From positions 1-32,013 of the forward strand of contig JARGFK010000052.1 of the NCBI GenBank assembly GCA_029211065.1: 32,013 nt of DNA. Direction: 5' to 3'. This DNA is from Desulfobacterales bacterium. Lineage in GTDB: Bacteria > Desulfobacterota > Desulfobacteria > Desulfobacterales > JARGFK01. How positions within the stretch are numbered: position 1 is the first letter of the stretch; every line of letters begins with the position of its first letter. Shown piece by piece: positions 8,324-17,331 of the stretch. The position numbers and the translations under genes were made by a program. The notes under the pieces are model-generated. The model was not told where the DNA came from. It saw only the letters and a list, made by a program, of their open reading frames with translations, and did not search any database.

Positions 8324-9577
8324 ATGGCAAAGTTTTTTGAATATCAGGGAAAAGCCTTCTTTAAACAAGCAGGTATTCCGATCCCTGTCGGCGAAGCGGT
8401 AAAAACCCCTGAGGCAGCCAAAGCAGCAACCCAGAAAATCGGCAAGCCGGTGGTCATAAAAGCCCAGGTATGGGCGGGCGGCCGCGGCAAGTCCGGCGCC
8501 GTCAAGTTTGCCGACACCCCGGACGAAGCCCAAAAAGCTGCCGGTGAAATCCTGGGCATGAAGGTAAAGGGGCTCGAAGTCAAAGAGGTTCTGGTTGAAG
8601 AAAAGCTCGATATCGCTCAGGAATTCTATGCCGGCGTTATCATCAACTCTGCCCAGGACGTAAGGGGACCGGTCATCATGTTCAGCCCCGAAGGCGGTAT
8701 GGAAATCGAATCCGTCCCTGCCGACAAAATCGCCATGTTGAACGTGGATGTCGTTAAGGGCCTGATGCCTTATGACACCTTGAACATGGCGCTTTCCATG
8801 GGCGTCAAAGGTGCGGCCCTGCGCCAGGTAGGGGATGTCATCTTCAAGCTTTTTAAAACATTCCAAAAGTATGACTGCCGCACACTGGAAATCAATCCGC
8901 TGGTGATGACCAAGCAAGGCAAGCTGATTGCAGCCGACTGCCGCATGGCGGTGGATGACCAGGCCCTTTTCCGCCATCCGGAGTTAGGCATCAAAATCGG
9001 ACGGGAATTTCTCAAGGAGGCCACCCATTTTGACCTGATGGGATGGTCTTTTGAAGAGACCGATTTTCGCGGAACCAGCTATGTCGCTGAAATGGCATCC
9101 CCTGAAGAAATCGCCCAGGGGGGCTATGTCGGTTATCACGGCATCGGCGGCGGCGCCGCCATGATCGGTATGGATGCCCTGAATCAGGTGGGGCTGAAGG
9201 TCGCCGATTATGCCGATACCAGCGGCAATCCCACTGCTTCCAAGGTCTACCGTGTCATCAAACTCATCATGTCCCAGCCGGGCATTGAGGGGTATTTTCT
9301 GGCAGGCTTCATGATGGCCAACCAGGAACAGTGGCACCATGCCCACGGCATCGTGAAAGCGCTGCGGGAAGAACTGCCCAAGCGGCCCGGTTTCCCGGTT
9401 GTCCTGCTGCTGTGCGGCAACAAGGAAAAAGAATCCCAGGAAATCTTGAAGGAAGGGCTGAAAGGCCTGGATGCCAGAATCGAAATCTACGACCGCGAAC
9501 GGGTTTATGACGCCAAATTTATCGGCGGCCGGGTCAAAGCGCTGGTGGATGAATACAGAAAAGAAAAAGCTGCCTAA
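8324..9577 (+). CDS. mtkA: Malate--CoA ligase (malate thiokinase) beta subunit, SucC-like ATP-grasp
   Basis: A 417-residue protein of the succinyl-CoA synthetase beta family. An ATP-grasp domain begins at EYQGKAFFKQAGIPIP and includes VIKAQVWAGGRGKSGAVKFADTPDEA. The CoA-ligase domain includes GYHGIGGGAAMIGMDALNQVG. It is slightly longer than typical SucC (about 390). AGGAGG-like sequence (GGAGG at 8315-8319) gives the start. Malate-CoA ligase is preferred over succinate-CoA ligase because a malyl-CoA/CitE-type lyase follows its partner subunit in the same operon. With that subunit it would interconvert malate, CoA and ATP with malyl-CoA, ADP and phosphate. In a glycolate-oxidising pathway the direction would be ATP formation. 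Citrate or citramalate as substrate is not excluded. Confidence 0.8.
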   Translation: MAKFFEYQGKAFFKQAGIPIPVGEAVKTPEAAKAATQKIGKPVVIKAQVWAGGRGKSGAVKFADTPDEAQKAAGEILGMKVKGLEVKEVLVEEKLDIAQEFYAGVIINSAQDVRGPVIMFSPEGGMEIESVPADKIAMLNVDVVKGLMPYDTLNMALSMGVKGAALRQVGDVIFKLFKTFQKYDCRTLEINPLVMTKQGKLIAADCRMAVDDQALFRHPELGIKIGREFLKEATHFDLMGWSFEETDFRGTSYVAEMASPEEIAQGGYVGYHGIGGGAAMIGMDALNQVGLKVADYADTSGNPTASKVYRVIKLIMSQPGIEGYFLAGFMMANQEQWHHAHGIVKALREELPKRPGFPVVLLLCGNKEKESQEILKEGLKGLDARIEIYDRERVYDAKFIGGRVKALVDEYRKEKAA

Positions 9578-9590
9578 AAAGGGGGTCCCT

Positions 9591-9875
9591 ATGGAGTTTA
9601 ATGAAAGAACCATCAAAGTCATTATCGATGACGATAAATGTAAAGATTGCAAGACCCACGCATGCGTGGAAGCATGTAAAACTTTCAGCCGGGGGATTTT
9701 AGTGCTGAAAGACGGAAAACCTGCGGTGGAAGGGAGTCCGGAAGAACTGGCGCGTACCGGCACGGAATGTCTGGCCTGTGAGTACGAATGCTGGTTCAGG
9801 GGCAATTCGGCCATAACCATCGAAGTCCCCATTGAGGGACTGGATCAATACAGGAAAAAGCATGGAACAGCTTAA
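9591..9875 (+). CDS. Small ferredoxin-like iron-sulfur protein inserted between ligase subunit genes
   Basis: A 94-residue cysteine-rich protein. The start is the ATG at 9591, preceded by a GGGGG ribosome site and 13 bases after the mtkA stop codon. Seven cysteines lie in two groups: C17, C20, C25 and C29, then C60, C63 and C67 in ECLACEYECW. The pattern resembles FixX/ferredoxin-like proteins, but one cysteine is missing for two full 4Fe-4S clusters. It lies between the beta and alpha ligase genes with very short gaps, so it is co-expressed and may form part of, or regulate, the ligase complex. Thiokinases need no redox centre, so its role is unclear. It could also be an electron carrier for the downstream dehydrogenases. 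Confidence 0.75.
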   Translation: MEFNERTIKVIIDDDKCKDCKTHACVEACKTFSRGILVLKDGKPAVEGSPEELARTGTECLACEYECWFRGNSAITIEVPIEGLDQYRKKHGTA

Positions 9876-9887
9876 CGGGGGGATACG

Positions 9888-10784
9888 ATGTCGATACTTT
9901 TAGATAAAAATACAAAAGTAATTGTTCAGGGAATGACCGGCCGGGAAGGATCGCTGCGAACCGAATTTATGAAGGGGTATGGCACCCAGGTGGTTGCCGG
10001 CGTCACCCCCGGACGGGGCGGACAGGAAGTGCATGGCATCCCGGTGTTCGATACGGTAAAGGCGGCCATTGATAAGGTGGGGATGGTCGACGCCACGGTT
10101 ACGTTCATCCCCGGCCCGGGGTTGAAAGGCGCCGTTTATGAAGCCATCGATGCCGGCATTAAATTTATCGTTTCACCGGTGGAACGCATTCCGGTGCACG
10201 ATGTCATTGCCATGGTTAATTACGCCTTGAAAAACAAAGTCAAACTGCTCGGTCCCGGAAGCCTGGGCCTGATCAGTCCCGGCAAAGCCGCCATGGGCTG
10301 GCTGGGCGGCAGCGCCGACTGGGCCCAGATGCTGTTTGAGCCCGGCCCCATCGGCGTTATTTCCCGCAGCGGCGGGCAGTCCGGCACCGTTCCCTGGGCA
10401 TTGAAGGTCGCCGGCCTGGGCATCAGCACCGCCCTGCACATCGGCACCGAACCGGTTTTGGGTCTTTCCATGGCCGAAGTTTTGGAAATGTTCGAGGCCG
10501 ACGGGCAGACAAAGGCCGTGGCCATCTTCGGCGAAATCGGCGGAACCCTGGAAGAAGAAGCGGCCGAAGCGGTAGCGACAAAGAAATTCACAAAGCCCCT
10601 GGTGGTCTTTATCGCCGGCGCCTGGGCGCCCGAAGGCATGCGGTTTTCACACGCCAGCAGCATTGTGGAGCGCGGCAAAGGCTCGGCCAAAAGCAAAATC
10701 GAGGCGCTCACCAAAGCCGGCGCCCACGTGGTGGACAGTCCTGAAGAAATGGCGCCGACCATCAAAAAATTAATCAACTTATAA
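9888..10784 (+). CDS. mtkB: Malate--CoA ligase (malate thiokinase) alpha subunit, SucD-like
   Basis: A 298-residue protein of the succinyl-CoA synthetase alpha family and of normal length for it. The N-terminal CoA-binding Rossmann region starts with KVIVQGMTGREGSLRTEFM. The ligase domain contains GVISRSGGQSGTVPW, and the phosphorylated active-site histidine is H255 in RFSHASSIVERGKGSA, the counterpart of the SucD histidine loop. It follows the small iron-sulfur gene by 12 bases and precedes malyl-CoA lyase by 16 bases. Together with the beta subunit it should make or use malyl-CoA. Confidence 0.82.
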   Translation: MSILLDKNTKVIVQGMTGREGSLRTEFMKGYGTQVVAGVTPGRGGQEVHGIPVFDTVKAAIDKVGMVDATVTFIPGPGLKGAVYEAIDAGIKFIVSPVERIPVHDVIAMVNYALKNKVKLLGPGSLGLISPGKAAMGWLGGSADWAQMLFEPGPIGVISRSGGQSGTVPWALKVAGLGISTALHIGTEPVLGLSMAEVLEMFEADGQTKAVAIFGEIGGTLEEEAAEAVATKKFTKPLVVFIAGAWAPEGMRFSHASSIVERGKGSAKSKIEALTKAGAHVVDSPEEMAPTIKKLINL

Positions 10785-10800
10785 GAAGGAGGATACGATC

Positions 10801-11700
10801 ATGGCAGTTATGCGATCTGTGTTTTATGTACCCAGCAATAATGAAAAGATGGTGGCCAAGGCCCCCACCATCACAGCCGACATTCTCACCCTTGACCTGG
10901 AAGATTCGGTCCCGCCGGCTGAAAAGCCCAAAGGCCGCAAGATGATCCAGGAGTATTTGAAAAGCAGCCGGGCTTCCCAGGCTTCCGCCAACCTGTATGT
11001 CCGCATCAACAACTGGGAAACCCTGATGACCAATGACGACCTTGAAGCCATCGTCCATCCCGGGCTCGACGGCGTCTGCCTGGCCAAGTGCGGCAGCGCC
11101 GACAATGTCAAACGTCTGGATTGGAAGCTGGAAGAACTGGAACAGCGCCGGGGAATGAAAGTCGGGACCGTCGGCATCCAACTGCTGATCGAAACCGCCA
11201 AGGGCGTTATCAACGCTTATCCGGCGGCCACCGCCAGCCCGCGGGTAAACTCCCTGATTTTCGGCGCCGTGGACTATACCAAGGATATGCGCGTAACACT
11301 GACATCCGAGGGTATGGAGCAGCTCTATGCCAGGTACTATACGGCCGTCGCCGCCCGCGCCGCCGGTTGTGTCGCCATTGACTGCCCCTTTGTGGCTTTC
11401 CAGGACATGGACGCCTTTGACAAGAGCACCCGCGAGGGCCGCCAGATGGGATATGAAGGCCGCATGCTGATTCATCCCAGCCAGATCGAACCTTCGCACA
11501 TAATCTACACCCCGTCTTCCGAAGACGTCGAGTGGGCCGAAGGCGTCAAGAAAGTCTTTGAAGAAGAAGGGATTGCCAAGGGCGCTGCCGCCGTTACCTA
11601 CAAAGGCAAAATGGTCGACACGCCGGTATATGAAAACGCCCTGACAATTTTACGCACCATGGAAGAGATCAAAGCTGCAGACGCCAAAAGAAAAGCATAG
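10801..11700 (+). CDS. mcl: Malyl-CoA lyase / CitE-family CoA-ester lyase
   Basis: A 299-residue HpcH/HpaI-type TIM-barrel lyase of the CitE/malyl-CoA lyase family. The N terminus RSVFYVPSNNEKM and the LDLEDSVPPAEK motif are diagnostic. R69 in YVRIN and the likely Mg2+ ligands E131 (LLIETAKG) and D158 (FGAVDYTKD) are in place. A full AAGGAGG ribosome site precedes the start. Family members split or form malyl-CoA, beta-methylmalyl-CoA, citramalyl-CoA or citryl groups. Linkage to a thiokinase, an aminotransferase for glyoxylate and glycolate dehydrogenase genes favours malyl-CoA to and from acetyl-CoA plus glyoxylate. Specificity needs biochemical proof. Confidence 0.82.
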   Translation: MAVMRSVFYVPSNNEKMVAKAPTITADILTLDLEDSVPPAEKPKGRKMIQEYLKSSRASQASANLYVRINNWETLMTNDDLEAIVHPGLDGVCLAKCGSADNVKRLDWKLEELEQRRGMKVGTVGIQLLIETAKGVINAYPAATASPRVNSLIFGAVDYTKDMRVTLTSEGMEQLYARYYTAVAARAAGCVAIDCPFVAFQDMDAFDKSTREGRQMGYEGRMLIHPSQIEPSHIIYTPSSEDVEWAEGVKKVFEEEGIAKGAAAVTYKGKMVDTPVYENALTILRTMEEIKAADAKRKA

Positions 11701-11710
11701 GTACAAGAAT

Positions 11711-11856
11711 TAGGGTCCGGGTGTCAGGTTCCGGGGATCAGGGTTCAGGTGCCGGGGGCCAGTTATCAGGGAGCAGTATAGGTCATTGAATGCGTACTTC
11801 CTGATCCCTGACACCCGACCCCTGATCCCTTTGAATCGACACCCGCCCCTGATAAC
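11711..11856. repeat. Spacer with nested inverted repeats built from short direct repeats
   Basis: The 208-base gap before the alcohol dehydrogenase is G-rich on its left and C-rich on its right. GGGTGTCAGG (11719-11728) pairs with CCTGACACCC (11807-11816). GTTATCAGGG (11762-11771) pairs with CCCTGATAAC (11847-11856). GATCAGGG-like words recur in each arm. No T tract follows, so this is not a simple terminator. Confidence 0.75.
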
Positions 11857-11908
11857 GGATTCCGCCCCCTATTCTTCGATAAATACCCGTTAGAGGAGAT
11901 ACCTTATT

Positions 11909-13195
11909 ATGTCCGATCTAAAGGAGCAGGCTGCAAGCCTGTTAAAAACATTCAAGGGAAATACCTACGCTTTCGGCAGTGACATTTTAGGCAAGGCGCC
12001 GGGCAGGTTTGCGTCTGAATTCGGAAAAAAAGCCCTGTTCATCGGACCGCTGAACTTCAGGTGGTTCCAGCCCGTCAAAGAACGGATTCAAAACTCACTA
12101 ACGGCAAATAATGTCACCGTTGTGGGCTCAGTCCGTTCAGCCGCCGCCAATGCGCCATTTGTGGATGTCTATCGCATCCACAGCCACATCATGCATAAAA
12201 AACCGGAGATGCTGGTTGTGGCGGACGGCGGATCGGGCATAGACGCAGTCAAAGCCGCCGCCATGCTGGCCAGTCTGGGCGATATTCAGCCTGAAATCGA
12301 CCCGTTTTTCGGTGTCGGGCAGGTCAGCAACGTCTGTCAATCCTCAAACCGCAGCATCATGCCGGTTATCGCCATTATGATGGCGGCCAGTTCCGGCGCG
12401 CATCTGACCAAGTATTCCAATATTACCGACCCGGTGGCCGGGCAAAAGAAACTGATTGTCGACGAAGCCATCATTCCGCCGCGGGCGGTTTTTGATTATG
12501 ATGTCACCATCACCCAACCCATGAATTTGACCCTCGACGGCGGTCTCGACGGCATTGCCCACTGTCTGGAAGTATATTTCGGCGCACCCCCTGACGTCCG
12601 AGACAAGACCCGGCAGATAGCCGAACTGGGCATTGAACTCATTATCAAGGGGCTCACGCAAGTAAAAAAAGATCCGGGCAATACCGAAGCCAGAACGCTG
12701 CTGGGGCTGGGAACCGACCTGGGCGGTTATGCCATTATGGTCGGTGGGACCTCCGGGGCGCATTTAAACAGCTTTTCTTTGATCGACGTACTTTCACACG
12801 GTCGGGCCTGTGCCCTCATGAACCCCTACTACACCGTCTTTTTTGCGCCGGCCATCGAAGCGCAACTGCGTGTGATCGGCCATATTTATCAAAAATATGG
12901 GTACACCAAAGAAAAAATCGACACCTTGTCCGGCCGGGAACTGGGCCTGGCAGTTGCCGGCGCCATGATCAATTTCAGCACATTTTTAGGGTTTCCGACC
13001 TGTCTGCAGCAGGTACAGGGGGTCGATCCCAAGCACATTGATCGTTGTCTCACAGCAGCCAAGGACCCCCAGCTTGATATGAAGCTGAGGAATATGCCCG
13101 TTCCCCTCAATGCCGACCTGCTGGATGAATATATGCGACCGATCCTTGAGGCGGCCTGGGATGGCAATCTGGAATCAGTAAAGAACATGCAATAA
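11909..13195 (+). CDS. Iron-containing (group III) alcohol dehydrogenase family protein
   Basis: A 428-residue protein of the iron-dependent alcohol dehydrogenase superfamily. The nucleotide-binding loop is VADGGSGIDAVKA (about 104-116). The four metal ligands can be assigned: D214 and H218 in GLDGIAHCLE, H285 in SGAHLNSF and H297 in LSHGRACAL. The start has a GAGGAG ribosome site. Homologues oxidise short alcohols, diols such as ethylene glycol or lactaldehyde, or hydroxyacids; the sequence is not close enough to a well-known one to name the substrate. Being followed by glycolate-oxidase-type genes, it might supply or reduce a C2/C3 alcohol or hydroxyacid. The long spacer upstream suggests its expression may be partly separate from the ligase-lyase genes. 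Confidence 0.85.
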   Translation: MSDLKEQAASLLKTFKGNTYAFGSDILGKAPGRFASEFGKKALFIGPLNFRWFQPVKERIQNSLTANNVTVVGSVRSAAANAPFVDVYRIHSHIMHKKPEMLVVADGGSGIDAVKAAAMLASLGDIQPEIDPFFGVGQVSNVCQSSNRSIMPVIAIMMAASSGAHLTKYSNITDPVAGQKKLIVDEAIIPPRAVFDYDVTITQPMNLTLDGGLDGIAHCLEVYFGAPPDVRDKTRQIAELGIELIIKGLTQVKKDPGNTEARTLLGLGTDLGGYAIMVGGTSGAHLNSFSLIDVLSHGRACALMNPYYTVFFAPAIEAQLRVIGHIYQKYGYTKEKIDTLSGRELGLAVAGAMINFSTFLGFPTCLQQVQGVDPKHIDRCLTAAKDPQLDMKLRNMPVPLNADLLDEYMRPILEAAWDGNLESVKNMQ

Positions 13196-13265
13196 CTGAA
13201 CGTTATCCACCTTTTACACATACCCAATTTATATTAATAAAATCAATTTTGACCGGGAGGTTTTT

Positions 13266-14654
13266 ATGGACAAACAGGAACTGGCCAAACGATTGAAAGA
13301 AATCGTCGACCCGGAATATGTCCTCACATCGGAGATGGATCTTGCCCTATACAGCTATGATGCGTCCCTGGAAAAAGGAAAGCCGGATGTCGTCGTGCTG
13401 CCCGATTCAACCGAAGAAGTCTCTAAAATAATGTCATTGGCTTACCAGGAAAAAATTCCGATTCTGGGGCGGGGCTCGGGCACCAATCTGACCGGCGGAA
13501 CCATACCGACCAAGGGCGGGATTGTCCTTCACTTCTCACGAATGAATCGCATTCTGAATCTCGATTATGAAAACCTGACGGCTACCGCAGAACCCGGTGT
13601 AATCACCCTCGATCTGCAGACCCGGATACTGAAGGATGGGTACATTTACCAGCCCGACCCGGCCAGCCAGAAAGTCTCCACGCTGGGCGGCAATGTCGGC
13701 GAAAACTCCGGCGGCCCTCACTGCCTTAAGTACGGCGTTACCTCCAACCACGTTCAGGGTCTTGAAGTGGTTCTGATTGACGGCACCGTGATCCAAAGCG
13801 GCGGGGAATCGCGCGACAATCCCGGCTTTGATTTGACCGGCCTGTTTGTGGGCAGTGAAGGCACCATCGGCCTGGTGACCAAGGTGATCCTGAAACTGGA
13901 AAAAGCACCGGAGGCCGTTAAAACCATGCTGGCAATATATGAAACCATCGAGGACGGCGCCAACACGGTTTCGGCCATTATTGCCGAAGGGATTATTCCC
14001 GCCACCCTGGAAATGATGGACAACACCGTCATGCGCGCCGTCGAAGAGACCATCAAGGTCGGGTATCCCCTGGATGCAGCCGCCGTCCTGATAATCGAAC
14101 TGGACGGCATGCCCGAAGGCATGGATGAAAAAGCCCTCAAGATCATGGAAATCTGCAAAAAGAACAACGTCCGTGAAGTCAAACTGGCAAAAAACGAAAA
14201 TGAACGGGCAATCCTGTGGGCCGGACGCAAAGGCGCTTTTGGCTCCGTGGGTCAGGTCCGCCCCAGTTACCTGTGCTGTGACGGCACGGTGCCCCGCACC
14301 AAGCTGCCGGAGGTGTTGAATAAGGTTGTCGCCATCGGCAAAAAATATAATCTGCCCATCGGCAACGTGTTCCATGCCGGCGACGGCAATCTGCATCCGC
14401 TGATTATGTTCGATGAAAGAGATCCGGATGAACTGCAGCGGGTTCACAAGATTTCAACGGAAATCCTGAAACTGTGCGTCGATGCGGGCGGAACCATCAG
14501 CGGCGAGCATGGCGTCGGACTTGAAAAACTCAAGGAAACCCATTTCATTTTCAACGCGGGCGACCTCCAGTTGGAGCGCGATATCAAATCCGCCTTTGAC
14601 GCCGATGATATCCTGAACCCGGGCAAAATGATTCCGGCAGCCCAAAGCGCATAG
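13266..14654 (+). CDS. glcD: FAD-linked 2-hydroxyacid dehydrogenase, GlcD type (first copy)
   Basis: A 462-residue flavoprotein of the GlcD/D-lactate dehydrogenase group. The PCMH-type FAD domain covers about residues 35-215, with GRGSGTNLTGG and the GGNVGENSGGPHCLKYG loop. The FAD-oxidase C domain contains NVFHAGDGNLHPL and ISGEHGVGLEK, typical substrate- and flavin-contacting motifs. It oxidises glycolate or another 2-hydroxyacid to the 2-oxoacid. It is followed by a second FAD protein and a CCG iron-sulfur protein, giving a GlcD-GlcE-GlcF module. A GGGAGG ribosome site precedes the start. A paralogue lies at 21339. Confidence 0.88.
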   Translation: MDKQELAKRLKEIVDPEYVLTSEMDLALYSYDASLEKGKPDVVVLPDSTEEVSKIMSLAYQEKIPILGRGSGTNLTGGTIPTKGGIVLHFSRMNRILNLDYENLTATAEPGVITLDLQTRILKDGYIYQPDPASQKVSTLGGNVGENSGGPHCLKYGVTSNHVQGLEVVLIDGTVIQSGGESRDNPGFDLTGLFVGSEGTIGLVTKVILKLEKAPEAVKTMLAIYETIEDGANTVSAIIAEGIIPATLEMMDNTVMRAVEETIKVGYPLDAAAVLIIELDGMPEGMDEKALKIMEICKKNNVREVKLAKNENERAILWAGRKGAFGSVGQVRPSYLCCDGTVPRTKLPEVLNKVVAIGKKYNLPIGNVFHAGDGNLHPLIMFDERDPDELQRVHKISTEILKLCVDAGGTISGEHGVGLEKLKETHFIFNAGDLQLERDIKSAFDADDILNPGKMIPAAQSA

Positions 14655-14701
14655 ATAGCTGTCTGATAAAAACCCTAGCGACTAAACCAAGGAGTTTTCA
14701 C

Positions 14702-16147
14702 GTGCCAGATTTAACAGAAAAATTGAAAAATATATCGGAAAAAATAGGCCGGGATTTCGTTAAAACCGATGCGGCGACAGTCGCGCAATACGCGATTGAC
14801 GGATTGACGCCGGCTGCAGTTATTTTCCCTAAAAATACAACTGAAGTATCCGACGCGGTGAAGTTTGCGAATGCGCACCATCTCTCCATTGTCCCCTGGG
14901 GCAGCGGTTCCCAGATCAGGATGGGAAATCCTCCTGAAAAACTGGACCTGGTGATCTCTACCAAACGCCTGAATCACATGCTCGATGTCGACACCCAGAA
15001 TCTGACCATCACTGTTGAAGCGGGGGTCAAACTCAGAGACATCCAGGCCCGCCTGGCAACTGAAGAGGATCGCTGTTACCTGCCGCTGGAAGACCTGGAT
15101 ATCGCCCCGGATGAAATCATCTGCTCGGACCGCTCCCACAGCGGCTGCTTTATTCCGCTGGACCCGCCCTGCAGCGAAAAAGCAACCATCGGCGGTGTTG
15201 TCGCCGGCAACGCCAGCGGCCCCCGGCGCCTTTTGTACAATCTCCCGCGGGACATCATCCTGGGCGTCCGGTTTGTAACCCCCCAGGGCGGCATGCCCGG
15301 CTCCGGCGGCAAAACCGTCAAAAATGTTTCCGGTTACGACGTCTCCAAGCTCATGGTCGGCTCCATGGGAAGTCTGGGAATTATTACCGAAATGACGTTT
15401 CGCCTGATGCCGCTGCCCGAAAAGATGGAAACCCTTCTTTTCGGTTTTAATTCCCTTGCCGCCGCCCATGGTTTTGTCAAAAGCATCCTGAAGACCAAGC
15501 TCCTGCCCGCAGCAATTGAAACCATGAACGCGGCTGCTTATGGGCATCTCGATTTCACAGGTGCGCCGGATTTTTCGCCGGGCCGGTTTGTTGTGGCGCT
15601 CTCCCTGGAAGCCTTCGCCCCGGCCGTCGACCGCATGGAGCGGGAAATGGTGTTGCTGGCCAAAAACAACGGCGCCGATGCCGACGCCGTTTTCGATGAA
15701 CACAAACACCTGCAGTTCTGGCTGGCCGTCAGTGATCAGGCCGCTGTTCTCGACGCGAAAGACAGCAACCTGATCCGGGCTAAAGTCAACTGCCGTATTT
15801 CACAATGGCAGGATATCCTTGAATTTACGGACAATGCCCTGACCACGCTCAAGATCCCGCATACCCTCCAGGCGCATTCCGGCAGCGGCATCTGTCTGAT
15901 CAATCTTCTGATGGATGAAGCGGCCGACGCTCTAAAGCAAAAATCGGCCGTTTTTCTGGAAGAATTATTGCAGCTGAGCCGCAAGGCCGGCGGCAACACG
16001 GTTATTCAGAATGCACCGACGGACATGAAACCGAAGCTGAAAATCTGGGGGGAAACCGGTTCCGATTTTGTGGCCATGAGGCTGCTGAAAAAACAATTGG
16101 ATCCCAATGGCGTCATGTCTCCCGGACGCTTTGTCGGCGGTCTTTAA
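14702..16147 (+). CDS. glcE: FAD-binding oxidoreductase, GlcE-like subunit
   Basis: A 481-residue PCMH-type FAD protein. It starts with GTG, preceded by AAGGAG. The FAD-binding part runs to about residue 230 and includes the WGSGSQIRMGNPP loop, GGVVAGNASGPRR and a VSGYDVSKLMVGSMGSLGI segment. The C-terminal half lacks the HAGDGN motif of GlcD and ends PNGVMSPGRFVGGL. It is longer than the usual GlcE (about 350 residues) but matches its role as the second flavin subunit, sitting between GlcD and GlcF. An insert before the GGVVAGNASG loop carries two cysteines (C141 and C148) and another at C157. Its function as partner subunit is inferred from position. Confidence 0.78.
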   Translation: MPDLTEKLKNISEKIGRDFVKTDAATVAQYAIDGLTPAAVIFPKNTTEVSDAVKFANAHHLSIVPWGSGSQIRMGNPPEKLDLVISTKRLNHMLDVDTQNLTITVEAGVKLRDIQARLATEEDRCYLPLEDLDIAPDEIICSDRSHSGCFIPLDPPCSEKATIGGVVAGNASGPRRLLYNLPRDIILGVRFVTPQGGMPGSGGKTVKNVSGYDVSKLMVGSMGSLGIITEMTFRLMPLPEKMETLLFGFNSLAAAHGFVKSILKTKLLPAAIETMNAAAYGHLDFTGAPDFSPGRFVVALSLEAFAPAVDRMEREMVLLAKNNGADADAVFDEHKHLQFWLAVSDQAAVLDAKDSNLIRAKVNCRISQWQDILEFTDNALTTLKIPHTLQAHSGSGICLINLLMDEAADALKQKSAVFLEELLQLSRKAGGNTVIQNAPTDMKPKLKIWGETGSDFVAMRLLKKQLDPNGVMSPGRFVGGL

Positions 16148-16180
16148 TTATTTCGTTTATAATGGTATGAGGTAATTCAT

Positions 16181-17326
16181 ATGAACATCGTCCAGTTAAA
16201 AAAATTATCCTATGACAAAGTCGCCAAATGCAACAAGTGCGGTTTCTGCCTGCCCAGCTGTCCGACCTATCTGGTCAAAAAGAAGGAAGCCTTCTCATCC
16301 CGGGGTCGCAATGCCATCACCCGTTTTGCCATCGAAAATAAACTGCAGTTGAACGAAGATACTGAAAACGCTATTTTTACCTGTCTGGGCTGCGGCGCCT
16401 GCGAGGCTGTTTGCCTGTCCAGCGTTAAAACCAAGGAGCTGATTTTCCGTGATCGGGAATGCCAGGTCGGCGAGGGCTTTTATCCTAAAATTACCGACCG
16501 CCTGGTCAAAACCCTGGAGGGTACGAAAAACATTTCCGACGATGATCAGGACGAACGCGCCGAGTGGCAGGAATTGATCAAGAACCTGCCCGAAGAAAAC
16601 TTTGAAAAAGAAAAGGCCGAAGTTCTTTTCTTTGTGGGCTGCGTCGCTTCCTTCTTTCCCATGGTGCAGAAAATCCCGGCCAATATGGCCACCATCATGA
16701 AAAAAGCAGGGATCGACTTCACCATCCTGGGCGGCGATGAATGGTGCTGCGGGTTTCCCCTTATCGGCGCCGGCATGCCTGAAAAGCTGGAGCTGATGAA
16801 AGCGCACAATCTGAAAAAAGTTGTCGAGGTGGGCGCCAAGAAGGTTGTCTTTACCTGCCCTTCCTGTTTTCATACCTGGAAACATCAATACGGCGCCGAC
16901 GTCGAACTGGTCCATGCCAGCCAGTTTATCAATCAACTGATTAAAGCCGGACGCATCAAGCTCAAAAAGGAAATCAAGATCCGCACGACCTATCACGATC
17001 CCTGCGACCTCGGCCGCAACACCGGCGTTTACGAGGAACCCCGCGAAGTTATCAAAGCGATTCCCGGGATCGACTTTGTTGAACTGCCGATGAACCGCAA
17101 GTTTTCGGTCTGCTGCGGCGGCGGCGGCAATGTGGAAATGACCGATGCGGATCTTTCCGCCCAGGTTGCCCAGATGAAGCTCGATGCGATCCAAAGCGTG
17201 GGCGCCGAAATGGTGGTTACCGCCTGCCAGCAGTGTGTGCGCACCATGGCCACGCGGGCCAAACGCACCAAAACCGAACTGGCGGTAAAAGATCTGACGG
17301 AACTGGTGGTCGAAGCCATGGAATAA
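16181..17326 (+). CDS. glcF: GlcF/HdrD-like iron-sulfur subunit with two 4Fe-4S motifs and two CCG domains
   Basis: A 381-residue protein. Two ferredoxin-type 4Fe-4S motifs occur near the N terminus: C17, C20, C23 and C27, then C68, C71, C74 and C78. Two CCG (cysteine-rich) domains follow, with EWCCGFPLIGAG and TCPSC in the first, and HDPCDLGR, CCGGGGNVEM and ACQQC in the second. This matches GlcF of glycolate oxidase and HdrD of heterodisulfide reductase. It should pass electrons from the GlcDE flavins onward, perhaps to the membrane cytochrome encoded at 18965. It closely resembles the CCG protein at 24275 (shared EWCCGFPL and CQQCVR stretches), so the two are likely paralogues. Confidence 0.87.
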   Translation: MNIVQLKKLSYDKVAKCNKCGFCLPSCPTYLVKKKEAFSSRGRNAITRFAIENKLQLNEDTENAIFTCLGCGACEAVCLSSVKTKELIFRDRECQVGEGFYPKITDRLVKTLEGTKNISDDDQDERAEWQELIKNLPEENFEKEKAEVLFFVGCVASFFPMVQKIPANMATIMKKAGIDFTILGGDEWCCGFPLIGAGMPEKLELMKAHNLKKVVEVGAKKVVFTCPSCFHTWKHQYGADVELVHASQFINQLIKAGRIKLKKEIKIRTTYHDPCDLGRNTGVYEEPREVIKAIPGIDFVELPMNRKFSVCCGGGGNVEMTDADLSAQVAQMKLDAIQSVGAEMVVTACQQCVRTMATRAKRTKTELAVKDLTELVVEAME

Positions 17327-17331
17327 GCGGA

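Noticed and set aside
14711-15709. Long minus-strand open frame (332 codons) opposite the GlcE-like gene
   Set aside because: It mirrors a clear family member on the plus strand, has no recognisable motif and no ribosome site; similar mirror frames at 13536-14447, 16295-17338 and 18012-18884 were dropped for the same reason.
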